Origin: Lachnospiraceae bacterium
Lineage (GTDB): Bacteria; Bacillota; Clostridia; Lachnospirales; Lachnospiraceae
Assembly (NCBI GenBank): GCA_910575005.1
Contig: CAJTCL010000002.1
Span: 1 to 64,000 of the forward strand
Reading direction: 5' to 3'
Length of the DNA stretch: 64,000 nucleotides
Positions 27,832 to 37,712 of the stretch are shown here, in pieces; the first letter of the stretch is position 1, and each line of letters opens with the position of its first letter. The notes beneath the pieces were generated by a model that was given only the letters and a program-made list of their open reading frames with translations, did no database searches and was not told where the DNA came from. Made by a program: the position numbers and the translations under genes.

Positions 27832-27926
27832 GTTATACAAGAGTTTAGACTGTCGGTATATTTCGCCGAATGAGATAAGGGTTATATATGAAAAAGTTCA
27901 GATAGAGAATAGAAGGAGGAAGAACC

Positions 27927-29207
27927 TTGCTAGAAATTATGACAACTGAAGCGGAATCCAGTGCAAAAATCATCGTCATAGGTGTTGGTGGAGCTGGAAA
28001 CAACGCAGTAAATAGAATGATAGAAGAAAATATCGGCGGTGTTGAGTTTATTGGAATTAATACGGACAAACAGGCATTGGCATTATGTAAGGCACCAACA
28101 CTGATTCAGATTGGCGAGAAGCTTACAAAGGGGTTAGGCGCAGGCGCTCAGCCGGAGATCGGTCAGAAAGCGGCTGAGGAGAGTATTGAAGAATTGACTG
28201 CAGAGGTCAAAGGAGCGGATATGGTATTTGTCACCTGTGGTATGGGTGGTGGTACTGGAACTGGTGCTGCTCCAGTGGTAGCTGGAATTGCCAAAGAAAT
28301 GGGCATTTTGACAGTAGGAGTGGTGACAAAACCTTTTAAATTTGAGGCCAAGGCACGTATGATCAATGCATTGGGCGGAATTGAGCGCTTGAAGGAGAGT
28401 GTCGATACGCTGATTGTAATTCCCAACGATAAATTGCTAGAGATTGTGGACAGAAGAACTACAATGCCAGACGCTTTGCGCAAGGCAGATGAAGTGCTTC
28501 AGCAATCCGTACAGGGAATTACAGATTTGATCAATGTACCAGCACTGATCAATCTGGATTTTGCAGATGTTCAGACTGTCATGAAAGATAAGGGAATGGC
28601 ACATATCGGTATAGGTATGGCAAATGGTGATGATAAAGCGATTGAGGCTGTGAAGTCTGCTGTTGCCAGTCCACTTTTAGAGACTACAATTACAGGGGCT
28701 TCTCATGTAATTATCAATATTTCAGGGGATATTTCCTTGATGGATGCCAATGATGCGGCAAGTTATGTACAAGATTTGGCGGGAGACAATGCAAATATTA
28801 TCTTTGGTGCCAAGTTTGATGAAAATATGGCAGATCAGGCAATTATCACGGTAATTGCCACTGGTCTAGAGGATGTGGCCGCGGCTCCTAAGGTTATGCC
28901 CAATATGAAATATCCGCAGCAGCCAGCTACTTCCAGGTTAAATTCATCTTCAAGAGCGACAAATGCTATGGGAACGGCAGCACGATCAACAGGTACAATG
29001 GGCGCAGCGACACGTTCGACGGGGACGATGGGCGCAACAGCGCGTTCAGCGAATCCTTATGGAACAGCTTCCACTACACAGGGGAGTAATTTAGGCGCTG
29101 CACCATCTTCCACAGGTTTTCAGAGAGCCAGAAGACCAGAAGCCGGTGGCGGCGCATCAGAACGAGATATAAAAATTCCAGAATTTTTAAAGAATACTAG
29201 AAGATAG
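27927..29207 (+). CDS. ftsZ: Cell division protein FtsZ
   Basis: This 426-residue tubulin-like GTPase forms the Z ring. The tubulin signature GGGTGTG lies at 107-113, and the N-terminal [14 protein letters not shown] at 18-31. The conserved C-terminal tail reads [13 protein letters not shown] and binds partners. The linker between holds three 10-residue repeats (MGxxxRSTGT type, near 351-380), an oddity described under findings. TTG 27927 has GGAGG at seven bases and is preferred over the ATG four codons on. A strong terminator follows. Confidence 0.98.
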   Translation: MLEIMTTEAESSAKIIVIGVGGAGNNAVNRMIEENIGGVEFIGINTDKQALALCKAPTLIQIGEKLTKGLGAGAQPEIGQKAAEESIEELTAEVKGADMVFVTCGMGGGTGTGAAPVVAGIAKEMGILTVGVVTKPFKFEAKARMINALGGIERLKESVDTLIVIPNDKLLEIVDRRTTMPDALRKADEVLQQSVQGITDLINVPALINLDFADVQTVMKDKGMAHIGIGMANGDDKAIEAVKSAVASPLLETTITGASHVIINISGDISLMDANDAASYVQDLAGDNANIIFGAKFDENMADQAIITVIATGLEDVAAAPKVMPNMKYPQQPATSRLNSSSRATNAMGTAARSTGTMGAATRSTGTMGATARSANPYGTASTTQGSNLGAAPSSTGFQRARRPEAGGGASERDIKIPEFLKNTRR

Positions 29208-29220
29208 AGATACATAGAAA

Positions 29221-29247
29221 GGCAGATCATAAAGATCTGTCTTTTTT
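29221..29247 (+). terminator. Terminator after ftsZ
   Basis: GGCAGATC (29221-29228) pairs with GATCTGTC (29234-29241) around a five-base loop and is followed by six T's (29242-29247). It closes the dcw cluster. Confidence 0.85.
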
Positions 29248-29397
29248 AAATGGAATATGTCGCGAAAGCGATCGGCCACAGGCAAAGATTCCTGATTTGC
29301 AAGATTCTTTGTTCTTTACAATTATTGGAAAGATAGCTATAATGAAAACGAATGCAAACAACAGGATTTGAATCAGAAATCAGGGTGGAGGATGAAG

Positions 29398-31485
29398 ATG
29401 AAGACTATACGGATGAAGATTATTTCGGTAATTATGCTATGCTCTTTACTTACGGCAGCGATTATTGGAGTACTGGCATTGGCTAATTCCACAAATATGG
29501 AGGGGGATAATGCCAAGCAGAAAATGAAGCTTTGGGCGCAGATGGAATCAGCAGAGCTAAATGATAGAATTACTAAGATCGAACAATCCGTGAATACATT
29601 AAGTGATATTCTTATGGAACAATTTGATTCTAAAGCATTTTTTAAGGATAAAAAATATGCAGACGACTATACAGAAAGGATTACAAAGATTATAGATGTA
29701 TTTGGGGAGCGTACGGATAGCACGATTACGGCATATATCCGCTATAATCCTCAGTATTCTAATCCAACTTCCGGTTATTTTATTACCAGAAGTTCTGTGG
29801 AAGCAGAATTTGAGACAGTGCCGCCGACAGATTTTTCTATGTATGATGAAGATGATGCAGAACATGTGGGCTGGTATTATATACCGGTTAAGGCTGGAGA
29901 GGCAATTTGGATGGCTCCCTATCTCAATGCCAATATCAATGTCTATATGATTTCCTATGTGATTCCACTTTTTGCAGAGGATGGCACTTCAATTGGTATT
30001 GTGGGGATGGATATTGATTTCTCACAGTTGACAGAACAGGTGGATGCCTTGGAAAATTTTGAGACAGGATATGCCTTTCTCACAGATGAATCCGGAACCG
30101 TGGTACATAGTAAATCATTGGATATCGGTACGGATATCTCTACATTGGATGATACATTGTCGGGTGTTGCACAGATGCTTAGTGATGAGCAGCAGCAGGG
30201 AGAGAATTTGTCTTATACATACCAAGAGAGAAACAAACAGCTTGTCTACTATAATCTGAAAAATGGTATGAAGCTTGTATTGGTGGTACCAGATAAAGAA
30301 ATCTATGCTGGAGCAAATCGCTTGGTAGTGATTGTATTGACAACAATAGCCATTGCCTTGGTCTTTTCTGGCATAGTGGGAATTATAATTGGCAGCAATA
30401 TTTCCAGGCCCATTAAACAGCTTACAGCAGTGATTGGACAGACTGCGAAATTAAATTTTCGGGCCACAGAATTTGGAGCAAGATTGCGCAGACAGAAGGA
30501 TGAAATTGGTGTGATGGCGAATGAGATTCATTCTATGCGTAAAGTTTTGCGGGAAATGATGGGGAATCTAGATCAAGCTGGGCAGACAATTCTTGATAAT
30601 GTGAATAATTTAAATGAGATTATGGACAAAAACAGATCAGATGCTCAGGAAAATTCTGCGGCAACACAGGAGATTGCTGCTGGAATTCAGGAGGCAAATG
30701 CCAATACTGCCAACATTTTACAGAGTATTGAGGAGGTTAAGAATAGTTCTGGAAATATCCATCGGATGGCACAAAAGGGCGAGGAGGATTCCATACAAAT
30801 ACATCAGCGGGCAGACGAGATGGAGAAACTTAGCCGCCAGTCCAGAGATAAGACGGATGAGATGTATGCTGTGATGAAACAGAAGTCAGATATTGCCATT
30901 GAACAGTCAAAGGCGGTAAACAGAATCAATGAGCTGACAGAGGATATCAAAAATATTTCTTCTCAGACCAATCTATTGGCTTTAAATGCAAGTATTGAGG
31001 CGGCTAGAGCGGGGGATGCTGGCAGAGGATTTGCAGTTGTGGCCTCTGAAATCGGAGATTTGGCTTCACAGACCCTGCATACAGTGGATAACATCAATGG
31101 AATTGTAGGGGAAGTAAACAAGGCAGTGTCAAATATGACAGATTGTATTATTACAGTAATGGGATTTTTAGAGGGAACGGTTCTCGGTGATTATGAACTT
31201 TTCAGCAAATCAGGGGAACAGTATCTCTCAGATGCAGATGATTTCAAACAGGTGATGGGGCAGACCAAAGAAGCGATAGGCATTTTAGAGAGGTATATTA
31301 CACAGATTGTCGGTGCAGTGGAGGATATCAATGAGATGGTAACACAGTCAGCAGGAGGAATTAATATCATTGCTGAAAAGTCTAGTGAGACTGAGGAAAA
31401 TACCATAGAAGGATGTACAAGACTGCAAGAGTGTATGCAGTCCATTGATGAGTTAAAACAGATTGTAAATCAATTTCAATTATAA
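29398..31485 (+). CDS. Methyl-accepting chemotaxis protein with dCache-type sensor
   Basis: This receptor of 695 residues has a membrane helix at about 6-27, a large extracellular domain (about 30-300) that reads as a double Cache fold ([34 protein letters not shown]), and a second helix at about 306-330. A HAMP domain follows (to about 385), then a signalling coiled coil with the hairpin tip [20 protein letters not shown]. Cache domains bind small metabolites such as amino acids. No che or flagellar genes are in the window. ATG 29398 is chosen because GGTGGAGG lies six bases ahead. It sits between ftsZ and the sporulation genes. Confidence 0.92.
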   Translation: MKTIRMKIISVIMLCSLLTAAIIGVLALANSTNMEGDNAKQKMKLWAQMESAELNDRITKIEQSVNTLSDILMEQFDSKAFFKDKKYADDYTERITKIIDVFGERTDSTITAYIRYNPQYSNPTSGYFITRSSVEAEFETVPPTDFSMYDEDDAEHVGWYYIPVKAGEAIWMAPYLNANINVYMISYVIPLFAEDGTSIGIVGMDIDFSQLTEQVDALENFETGYAFLTDESGTVVHSKSLDIGTDISTLDDTLSGVAQMLSDEQQQGENLSYTYQERNKQLVYYNLKNGMKLVLVVPDKEIYAGANRLVVIVLTTIAIALVFSGIVGIIIGSNISRPIKQLTAVIGQTAKLNFRATEFGARLRRQKDEIGVMANEIHSMRKVLREMMGNLDQAGQTILDNVNNLNEIMDKNRSDAQENSAATQEIAAGIQEANANTANILQSIEEVKNSSGNIHRMAQKGEEDSIQIHQRADEMEKLSRQSRDKTDEMYAVMKQKSDIAIEQSKAVNRINELTEDIKNISSQTNLLALNASIEAARAGDAGRGFAVVASEIGDLASQTLHTVDNINGIVGEVNKAVSNMTDCIITVMGFLEGTVLGDYELFSKSGEQYLSDADDFKQVMGQTKEAIGILERYITQIVGAVEDINEMVTQSAGGINIIAEKSSETEENTIEGCTRLQECMQSIDELKQIVNQFQL

Positions 31486-31513
31486 TAGTTATTGTAATAT
31501 CAAATATTTGCAG

Positions 31514-31552
31514 GACATACTGAATAGAAACGTTCAGTATGTCTATTTTTTG
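31514..31552 (+). terminator. Terminator after the chemoreceptor gene
   Basis: GACATACTGAA (31514-31524) pairs perfectly with TTCAGTATGTC (31533-31543), an 11-bp stem, followed by TATTTTTT. Confidence 0.88.
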
Positions 31553-31661
31553 TATGCACAGGGGCGCATAAAAAATTTGTAATATTTTGCAACCAAATGA
31601 GATTTTTGACGGGATATAAAGTGAGAGGCAGTAGTTCAAGCTCTAAAAGGAGGAAATATCT

Positions 31662-32222
31662 ATGGAGGATGATCAAATTGTCGCGTTGTATTGGCAGAGA
31701 GATGAGAATGCCATTCGCCAGACAGAGAAAAAATATCAGCGTTATCTGTCTACAATTGCCTACCATATTCTGGCTGATCTAGAGGACAGTAAGGAGAGTG
31801 TCAATGATACCTATCTCAAAGCCTGGTATTCCATACCTCCCCATAAACCAAATATTCTTGCCACTTATTTAGGGAAAATTACCCGTCAATTGTCCATTGA
31901 TATTTTTAGAAAGAAACACAGGGGCAAACGCATGTCATCCGAATACACCCTGTCACTCTCGGAACTGGAGGAATGTGTTCCTGATGGCAATGTGACAGAT
32001 GAGAGCATAGATTTATATCTTTTGGCAGAAGCAATCAGCATCTATCTTGGAACACTGTCTTCTGAGGCACGAAATACTTTTGTAGGGAGATACTACTATA
32101 TGGATTCCTTGCAGGAGGTTGCAGCGTATTATGGCTTTAGTATCTCGAAAGTCAAAAGTATGCTGCATCGTACCAGAATCGGATTGAAAGCTTATCTGGA
32201 AGAGGAGGGATTTGAAGTATGA
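31662..32222 (+). CDS. ECF-type RNA polymerase sigma factor
   Basis: This 186-residue sigma factor has region 2 at about 10-90 (DSKESVNDTYLKAWYSIP, ITRQLSIDIFRKK) and region 4 at about 120-180 (SLQEVAAYYGFSISKVKSMLHRTRIGLKAYL). It has no region 3, which fits the ECF class. AAGGAGG precedes the ATG. Its stop overlaps the start of the next gene by four bases (ATGA), the normal arrangement of a sigma factor with its membrane-bound controller. Target promoters are unknown. Confidence 0.88.
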   Translation: MEDDQIVALYWQRDENAIRQTEKKYQRYLSTIAYHILADLEDSKESVNDTYLKAWYSIPPHKPNILATYLGKITRQLSIDIFRKKHRGKRMSSEYTLSLSELEECVPDGNVTDESIDLYLLAEAISIYLGTLSSEARNTFVGRYYYMDSLQEVAAYYGFSISKVKSMLHRTRIGLKAYLEEEGFEV

Positions 32223-33373
32223 AGCAAGAACAACTCAGTGATGCGCTCAATTACCTGCCCGATGAAATGCTTGAGGAGACAGAACATGTGCGCAGTGTCA
32301 CAAGACAAAAAAGAATTTGGCGAAAGTGGATGGCGGCAGCGGCTTGTCTAGTCCTGGTGTTTTGTGTAAGTTTGCTTATGATTCCCCAGCAATTTTTTAA
32401 AGATGGTACAAAAGAATTGCCAATATTGACAGTCCATAGAGAATCAGGCAGAGATACAGGTTCATTTGCGTGTGTTGAGGCGTATGATGCCTCGGAGATT
32501 GTCAATGACAATCCCTGGAGTGAGGAGGCAGAGATTTCCACATTGCCAGTTTATCGGCGCCAATTTATTTATGATCCTAACCGTGATAATTACGGCTATG
32601 ATTTTGCAAAGATGGAGGCTTTGCTGCGTGATGTAGCAGGCAGGCTGGGTTTAGACGCCGAACATTTGGAAGTCAAAGAGAGAAAGGGCAGTTATTATTT
32701 TAATGCTTATCTCACAGCAAAGGACGAGGGGATTGAAATCGAAGTAGGACATAATATGACCGTAGATATAGAGTTTAAACACAAAGTTTCCCTTCCAGAT
32801 CAATATCGTTTTACAGATCACACCTCTTATCAGGAAGTAGCAGCGGCAGCGGTATACTTAAAAGAGGAATATAAGGAATTGATTGGCATGGAGAATCCGC
32901 AGATCAATATTACTGGCGGGGACTACAATGATAAGTTACAACAGTCTTATGATCTAGAGTTTTATGATGGCAGCGGGGATATCAAAAATAAGATTGTTAA
33001 TTATAATTTTAACCGCATCGTCTTTTATACTAGTGGCAAAAAACTATGGCTGATCCGGCTGTTCTGTCCAGATTTGTCAGAAATGGTGGGAGAATATCCG
33101 ATTATCACAACAGAGGAAGCGACGGACTGCCTGCTGAGAGGAGATTATATTTCTTCTGTCTTTTATGAGGTTCCCGGACGAGAATATATTAAGAAAACGG
33201 AGCTTGTATATAAAGTAGAAGATTATGAAGAATATTATATGCCTTACTACGAGTTCTATGTGGAATTGCCCCAGGAGGAACAGGAGAATGGACTTAAGAC
33301 CTATGGCATTTACCAGGTTCCAGCAGTAGAGGAAAAATATATTTCTTATAAAGGCAAAGCAAATTTTAATTAG
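32219..33373 (+). CDS. Membrane-anchored partner of the ECF sigma factor (putative anti-sigma)
   Basis: This 384-residue protein has a short cytoplasmic N-terminus (1-36, QLSDALNYLPDEMLEE), one membrane helix (37-55) and a large extracellular domain of about 325 residues with no recognisable enzyme motif. The N-terminus could bind the sigma factor while the outer domain senses a signal. The role is inferred from overlap with the sigma gene and from topology. It is followed by a hairpin with a T-run (33376-33423). Confidence 0.7.
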   Translation: MKQEQLSDALNYLPDEMLEETEHVRSVTRQKRIWRKWMAAAACLVLVFCVSLLMIPQQFFKDGTKELPILTVHRESGRDTGSFACVEAYDASEIVNDNPWSEEAEISTLPVYRRQFIYDPNRDNYGYDFAKMEALLRDVAGRLGLDAEHLEVKERKGSYYFNAYLTAKDEGIEIEVGHNMTVDIEFKHKVSLPDQYRFTDHTSYQEVAAAAVYLKEEYKELIGMENPQINITGGDYNDKLQQSYDLEFYDGSGDIKNKIVNYNFNRIVFYTSGKKLWLIRLFCPDLSEMVGEYPIITTEEATDCLLRGDYISSVFYEVPGREYIKKTELVYKVEDYEEYYMPYYEFYVELPQEEQENGLKTYGIYQVPAVEEKYISYKGKANFN

Positions 33374-33375
33374 GA

Positions 33376-33423
33376 TTAGGGTGTGTCTGAAAATAATTGT
33401 CAGACATGCCCTAATAGTTTTTT
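33376..33423 (+). terminator. Terminator of the sigma operon; palindrome family 2, copy 2
   Basis: TTAGGG plus TGTGTCTGA (33376-33390) pairs with TCAGACATG plus CCCTAA (33400-33414), a 15-bp stem, followed by a run of seven T's at 33417-33423. The stem is closely related to the palindrome at 3663-3691. Confidence 0.8.
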
Positions 33424-33491
33424 TGGATATTTGCATTTTTTGGGGCCTTGTCGTATTCTGTAAACGAATTTTTATAAAATCAGACAACAGT

Positions 33492-33524
33492 TTGACAAAA
33501 AAATTTGTTCTATCCTTTTATACT
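33492..33524 (+). promoter_or_regulatory. spoIIGA promoter with stretched spacing (candidate Spo0A-activated)
   Basis: TTGACA (33492-33497) and TATACT (33519-33524) are both near consensus but 21 bases apart instead of 17. The B. subtilis spoIIG promoter is known for the same kind of long spacing (22), which makes it depend on Spo0A~P. TGTCGTA (33449-33455) differs from the TGTCGAA 0A box at one base, and the -35 overlaps another possible box (TTTGTCAAA on the minus strand). It lies 51 bases ahead of spoIIGA. Confidence 0.6.
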
Positions 33525-33574
33525 ATACCTTGTGATACGCCAAATGGCCACAATATAGAGCGAGGAGGTCAAGT

Positions 33575-34360
33575 GTGAAATATGAATTGTATGTGGATCT
33601 CTGGTTTGTGACAAATTTTACAATGGATGCCATCGCGCTCTGGGTTGCTGGAAGGATTATGAAACAGCGTATTCGTTTTAAATGGCTGCTGCTGGCTAGT
33701 TTTATAGGTACTGCGGTTTCGATCAGCCTTTTTTTGCTGTTAAATCATTATACTTGGTATCAGATCATAGTGCATCTTTTGGTAAATCCGATGATGGTCT
33801 GGATCTGTTTTCAGGGCAGAGAGAAAAAGGTATTTTTGTGTCAATGGGCAATTACCTATTTGGCGGTAGTTCTGCTGGGCGGACTCATGCAATGGAGTAT
33901 TTTTTACTTAGGAGGGGAAAAATTTTTTATCATCTGCTTAGTTGGGGCGTTGCTATTTTTAGGGCTTGTGGAAAAAATGCTGGGATATTTTCAAAGACAA
34001 AAAGATACTGTATTTAACCTTCTTTTGGTGACGCAAGAAGGAAACCTGAAAGCGAAAGGTTTTTTTGATACAGGGAACCTTTTGATAGATCCCACGTTGG
34101 GCAGGCCGGTACATATTATTAAAAAAGATATTTTAAAGGAACAGCTAGAAAAGGAAATGCTTTTGGTACGGCTGATCCCCTTTCATTCTCTGGGCAGGGA
34201 ACATGGGCTTCTGGAGGCAGTGACAATTGAAGGGATGTATATTTTAAGGGAAGGACATCCGCTGTATCTGGAAAGGCCAGTACTGGGGCTTGCGGAAGAA
34301 AAATTATTTCAGGACGACAGATATGATGTGATTTTAAACGGAAAGAGTATGGAAATTTAA
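33575..34360 (+). CDS. spoIIGA: Sporulation sigma-E processing peptidase SpoIIGA
   Basis: This 261-residue protein has an N-terminal half of five membrane segments (about 10-132) and a C-terminal aspartic protease half with the active-site motif FFDTGNLL (Asp165-Thr-Gly). SpoIIGA cleaves the pro-sequence from sigma-E in the mother cell once it is triggered by SpoIIR. It starts at GTG 33575, with GAGGAGGT ahead. It lies 12 bases ahead of sigE, the conserved spoIIG arrangement. Confidence 0.95.
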   Translation: MKYELYVDLWFVTNFTMDAIALWVAGRIMKQRIRFKWLLLASFIGTAVSISLFLLLNHYTWYQIIVHLLVNPMMVWICFQGREKKVFLCQWAITYLAVVLLGGLMQWSIFYLGGEKFFIICLVGALLFLGLVEKMLGYFQRQKDTVFNLLLVTQEGNLKAKGFFDTGNLLIDPTLGRPVHIIKKDILKEQLEKEMLLVRLIPFHSLGREHGLLEAVTIEGMYILREGHPLYLERPVLGLAEEKLFQDDRYDVILNGKSMEI

Positions 34361-34372
34361 AGGAGGATGGAA

Positions 34373-35119
34373 ATGTACATAAAAATCGCGATACCACAGC
34401 ATTTTCAGTTGAAATTGATTCCCAATCTGCGTCACATGCTGCTGGCAAAAAAAGGAGATGTCCATTATATTGGCGGAGCAGAGATTTTGCCGCCCCCATT
34501 GGATGCACGGGAGGAAAACCGTTATATCCAAATGTTAGACGGCAAAGAGCCAGAGAAGGCAAAAGCAAGAAGCGTGCTGATTGAGCATAATCTGCGCCTG
34601 GTGGTTTACATTGCCAAAAAATTTGACAATACAGGGATTGGCGTGGAGGATTTAATTTCAATCGGCACCATTGGTCTGATTAAGGCAATCAATACTTTTA
34701 ATCCCACTAAAAATATTAAGCTGGCAACGTATGCCTCGCGCTGTATTGAAAATGAGATTTTAATGTATCTGCGCCGCAACAATAAGACCAGATTGGAGGT
34801 GTCTATTGATGAGCCGCTGAATGTGGATTGGGATGGAAATGAATTGCTGCTGTCTGATATTTTGGGGACAGATGAAGATATTATTTATCGTGATATTGAG
34901 ACAGAGGTAGAAAAAGATCTTTTAAAACATGCGGTTGAAAAACTTTCCGAGCGTGAGCGGACAATTGTGGAACTGCGTTTTGGACTGAATAATCCTCGTG
35001 GTGAGGAGATGACACAGAAGGAGGTGGCAGATTGTCTGGGGATTTCTCAGTCCTATATTTCCAGATTGGAGAAGAAGATTATGAAACGTTTGAAAAAAGA
35101 GATTGTTAGGTTTGAATGA
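34373..35119 (+). CDS. sigE: Sporulation RNA polymerase sigma factor SigE
   Basis: This 248-residue pro-sigma-E directs early mother-cell transcription. Region 2 includes [37 protein letters not shown] and [16 protein letters not shown]. Region 4 includes [14 protein letters not shown] and [20 protein letters not shown]. The first residues form the pro-peptide that SpoIIGA removes. ATG 34373 is preferred, with AAAGGAGG six bases ahead; ATG 34367 abuts that site. sigG, which often follows in Bacillus and Clostridium, is not here: a terminator and argS follow. Confidence 0.96.
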   Translation: MYIKIAIPQHFQLKLIPNLRHMLLAKKGDVHYIGGAEILPPPLDAREENRYIQMLDGKEPEKAKARSVLIEHNLRLVVYIAKKFDNTGIGVEDLISIGTIGLIKAINTFNPTKNIKLATYASRCIENEILMYLRRNNKTRLEVSIDEPLNVDWDGNELLLSDILGTDEDIIYRDIETEVEKDLLKHAVEKLSERERTIVELRFGLNNPRGEEMTQKEVADCLGISQSYISRLEKKIMKRLKKEIVRFE

Positions 35120-35159
35120 GAGGTAGTTTATGACAGGATGCCGAAGAAAATCTTGAACC

Positions 35160-35197
35160 AAAGGCCAGAAATCAGTGATATGATTTCTGGCCTTTTT
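35160..35197 (+). terminator. Terminator after sigE
   Basis: AAAGGCCAGAAATCA (35160-35174) pairs perfectly with TGATTTCTGGCCTTT (35181-35195), a 15-bp stem, followed by TT. Confidence 0.9.
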
Positions 35198-35275
35198 AAA
35201 AAGTAAGTGACAGATACCATACTTTTTGTTATGATAAGATGAATAGTGTAGAAAAGGAAGGAATGAAAAACAGAT

Positions 35276-37045
35276 ATGGAAAAGATATTGGAGCTGATTA
35301 GCGGCGAGGTAGTCAAGGCCTTTGAAGAAAATGGATATCATAAAAAGTATGGCAAAGTGACGCTTTCCAACCGTCCAGATCTCTGTGAGTATCAGTGTAA
35401 TGGGGCTATGGCAGCGGCAAAGGAATACAAATGCGCACCCTTTATGATTTCGGACAAGATTGCAGAAGCCTTAAAGGAAAATCCAATGTTTGAGGCCGTG
35501 GATTCCGTAAAGCCAGGATTTTTAAATTTAAAGCTCAATCCAGAGTTTTTGGCTGGTTATCTGCAAAAGATGGATGCAGATCCTGAGCGGATAGGCTGTG
35601 AAAAATGCGATCAGCCAAAAACAATAATGATTGATTATGGCGGGCCGAATGTGGCAAAACCACTCCATGTCGGTCATCTGCGTTCTGCTATCATCGGGGA
35701 GAGTGTAAAGCGAATTGGCAAGTTTATGGGACATACCATGATTGGAGACGTACATCTTGGAGACTGGGGACTGCAGATGGGGCTGATTATCACAGAATTA
35801 CAGCAGCGTCAGCCAGAACTTCCCTATTTTGATGAAAGTTTTGCGGGCGAATATCCAGAGAAACCGCCCTTTACCATTGGGGAATTGGAGGAAATCTATC
35901 CTACGGCAAGCGCTAAATCCAAGGAGAACGAAGCCTACAAGGAAGCGGCAATGCAGGCGACTTATGAGCTGCAGCATGGCAGAGCGGGATATCGTGCCTT
36001 GCTGAATCATATTTTGGACGTTTCTGTCAATGATTTAAAGCGCAATTATCAGAATCTCAATGTCTCTTTTGAGTTGTGGAAGGGGGAATCTGATGCGCAG
36101 CCATTTATCCCAGATATGGTAGAGAAAATGAAAGTCGACGGTTATGCACATCTGAGTGAGGGTGCGTTGGTGGTGGACGTCAAGGAAGATACCGATACCA
36201 AGGAAATTCCGCCCTGCATGATACTGAAGTCGGATGGGGCTTCCCTTTACAATACCACTGATTTGGCAACCATTGTCTGGCGTATGAAGGACTATAATCC
36301 AGATGAGATCATCTATGTGGTTGACAAGCGTCAGGAGCTTTATTTTACGCAGGTGTTCCGCTGTGCCAGAAAAACGGGGCTGGTTAATCCAAAGACAGGG
36401 TTGAAATTTTTGGGTTTTGGCACCATGAACGGCAAGGACGGCAAACCTTTTAAGACCCGTGAAGGCGGCGTGATGCGTTTAGAATATTTGGTATCGAGCA
36501 TTGATGAGGAGATGTATCGAAAGATTGCAGACAACCATACAGTGGAGGAGGCAGAAGGGCGCAAGACAGCAAAGATTGTTGCATTGTCTGCCATTAAATA
36601 TGGGGATCTCTCCAATCAAGCCTCCAAAGATTATATCTTTGATGTGGAGCGCTTTACGTCTTTTGAGGGAAATACCGGACCTTATATTCTCTACACAATT
36701 GTGAGGATTAAATCAATTCTTAAGAAGTATCAGGCAGAGAAAACGCTGCCAGAGGGCGCACAGATTTTAGCAGCGCGCTCTGAGAGCGAGAAAGCGTTGA
36801 TGCTGGAATTGAGTAAATTTAATGGTATGATGGAGACGGCATTTGAAGAGACGGCACCGCACAAAGTATGTGCCTATATCTACGATCTTGCCAATGCATT
36901 TAATCATTTTTATCATCAGACAAAGATTATGGCTGAGCAGGATGAAATGCAGCAGGCAGGCTATATCCGTCTGTTGGAGTTGACAAAGCGTGCTTTGGAA
37001 ATCTGTATTGATGTGTTGGGATTTGAGGCGCCAGAGAGGATGTAA
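35276..37045 (+). CDS. argS: Arginyl-tRNA synthetase
   Basis: This 589-residue class I synthetase has an N-terminal tRNA-binding domain (1-115), the HIGH-type motif KPLHVGHLRS (HVGH at 131-134), a Rossmann core, and a C-terminal anticodon-binding helical domain (about 455-589, including RIKSILKKY and FNHFYHQTKI). The KMSKS region reads GKPFKTREG, a common ArgRS variant. AAGGAAGGAATG precedes the start. The gene is monocistronic, with a repeat-family palindrome and a terminator behind it. Confidence 0.97.
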   Translation: MEKILELISGEVVKAFEENGYHKKYGKVTLSNRPDLCEYQCNGAMAAAKEYKCAPFMISDKIAEALKENPMFEAVDSVKPGFLNLKLNPEFLAGYLQKMDADPERIGCEKCDQPKTIMIDYGGPNVAKPLHVGHLRSAIIGESVKRIGKFMGHTMIGDVHLGDWGLQMGLIITELQQRQPELPYFDESFAGEYPEKPPFTIGELEEIYPTASAKSKENEAYKEAAMQATYELQHGRAGYRALLNHILDVSVNDLKRNYQNLNVSFELWKGESDAQPFIPDMVEKMKVDGYAHLSEGALVVDVKEDTDTKEIPPCMILKSDGASLYNTTDLATIVWRMKDYNPDEIIYVVDKRQELYFTQVFRCARKTGLVNPKTGLKFLGFGTMNGKDGKPFKTREGGVMRLEYLVSSIDEEMYRKIADNHTVEEAEGRKTAKIVALSAIKYGDLSNQASKDYIFDVERFTSFEGNTGPYILYTIVRIKSILKKYQAEKTLPEGAQILAARSESEKALMLELSKFNGMMETAFEETAPHKVCAYIYDLANAFNHFYHQTKIMAEQDEMQQAGYIRLLELTKRALEICIDVLGFEAPERM

Positions 37046-37086
37046 GAAGATTATTACAACGATTCAAAGCCCCATACATGCCAGAA

Positions 37087-37243
37087 TTGTAACGATTCAG
37101 AACCAAGCCTCAGACATGACAGTCAAGCTGTCATGTCTGAGGATATAGGGATTATCACCCTCACAAAAAAGAAAAATCAGGCCTTTTCAAATAAATTTGA
37201 AGATCCTGATTTTTCTTTTTTATGGGGTTCTGAATCGTTACAA
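37087..37243. repeat. Dispersed palindromic repeat, family 1, copy B
   Basis: This is the best copy. The termini TTGTAACGATTCAGAACC (37087-37104) and GGTTCTGAATCGTTACAA (37226-37243) are perfect 18-bp inverted repeats. Inside is a perfect 15-bp palindrome (37108-37122 with 37128-37142, CCTCAGACATGACAG and its complement), then the argS terminator. A second partial left end lies at 37054-37071. Confidence 0.85.
37171..37220 (+). terminator. Terminator inside repeat copy B
   Basis: GAAAAATCAGG (37171-37181) pairs with CCTGATTTTTC (37205-37215), with an inner TTCAAAT/ATTTGAA stem and T's to 37220. It can serve argS on the plus strand and, by symmetry (run of A's at 37165-37176), the tautomerase gene on the minus strand. 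Confidence 0.8.
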
Positions 37244-37247
37244 AATG

Positions 37248-37592
37248 TTAAAGATTGCTGCCATTCCAGCCCCAGTTGGCGACAGCTTGATATTTGATAT
37301 AGATGTGATCGGATGGGATTCCCAATACCTCCTGGTAAATATTGCAGATTTCTGCTGTCAGGGCAGCGAAAGCAGATTTATTCTCACTGCCAAACAATTT
37401 TACTTCCACAAATGCAGCAGGCGTGCTGTTTTCTCCTCGGAAATACAAATGATACTCTGGTTCAAAGCCAGTCATAAGCCAGCTCTCACTCTTACCAGGA
37501 ATCAAGGTGACTGCCTGTCCCAGACGGGAAACAAGTGTTTTTTCCTGTTCTTCGGATAAGGCAGTACTGATTTTTGAATTGATAAATGGCAT
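37248..37592 (-). CDS. MIF-like tautomerase
   Basis: This 114-residue protein has the length and fold pattern of the macrophage migration inhibitory factor/phenylpyruvate tautomerase family. Pro2 (MPFINSK) would be the catalytic N-terminal proline after removal of Met, and YIKYQAVANWGWNG lies near the C-terminus. AGGAGG lies seven bases ahead of the ATG at 37592; longer readings upstream have no family similarity. The natural substrate is unknown. It is divergent from the XRE-membrane gene. Confidence 0.88.
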   Translation of the reverse strand: MPFINSKISTALSEEQEKTLVSRLGQAVTLIPGKSESWLMTGFEPEYHLYFRGENSTPAAFVEVKLFGSENKSAFAALTAEICNIYQEVLGIPSDHIYIKYQAVANWGWNGSNL

Positions 37593-37712
37593 ATTAAAAC
37601 CTCCTAAACGAAAAATAATATAGAATAGTTTATCACAAATATGGATAAAATACCACAAAAAGCCATAAAACCTTGGAAAAACAATAATGCAATAGATTGT
37701 TGCTCGTATTTT

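Noticed and set aside
37087-37243. CRISPR array
   Set aside because: There are no regularly spaced direct repeats; the similarity is between inverted ends at scattered sites.
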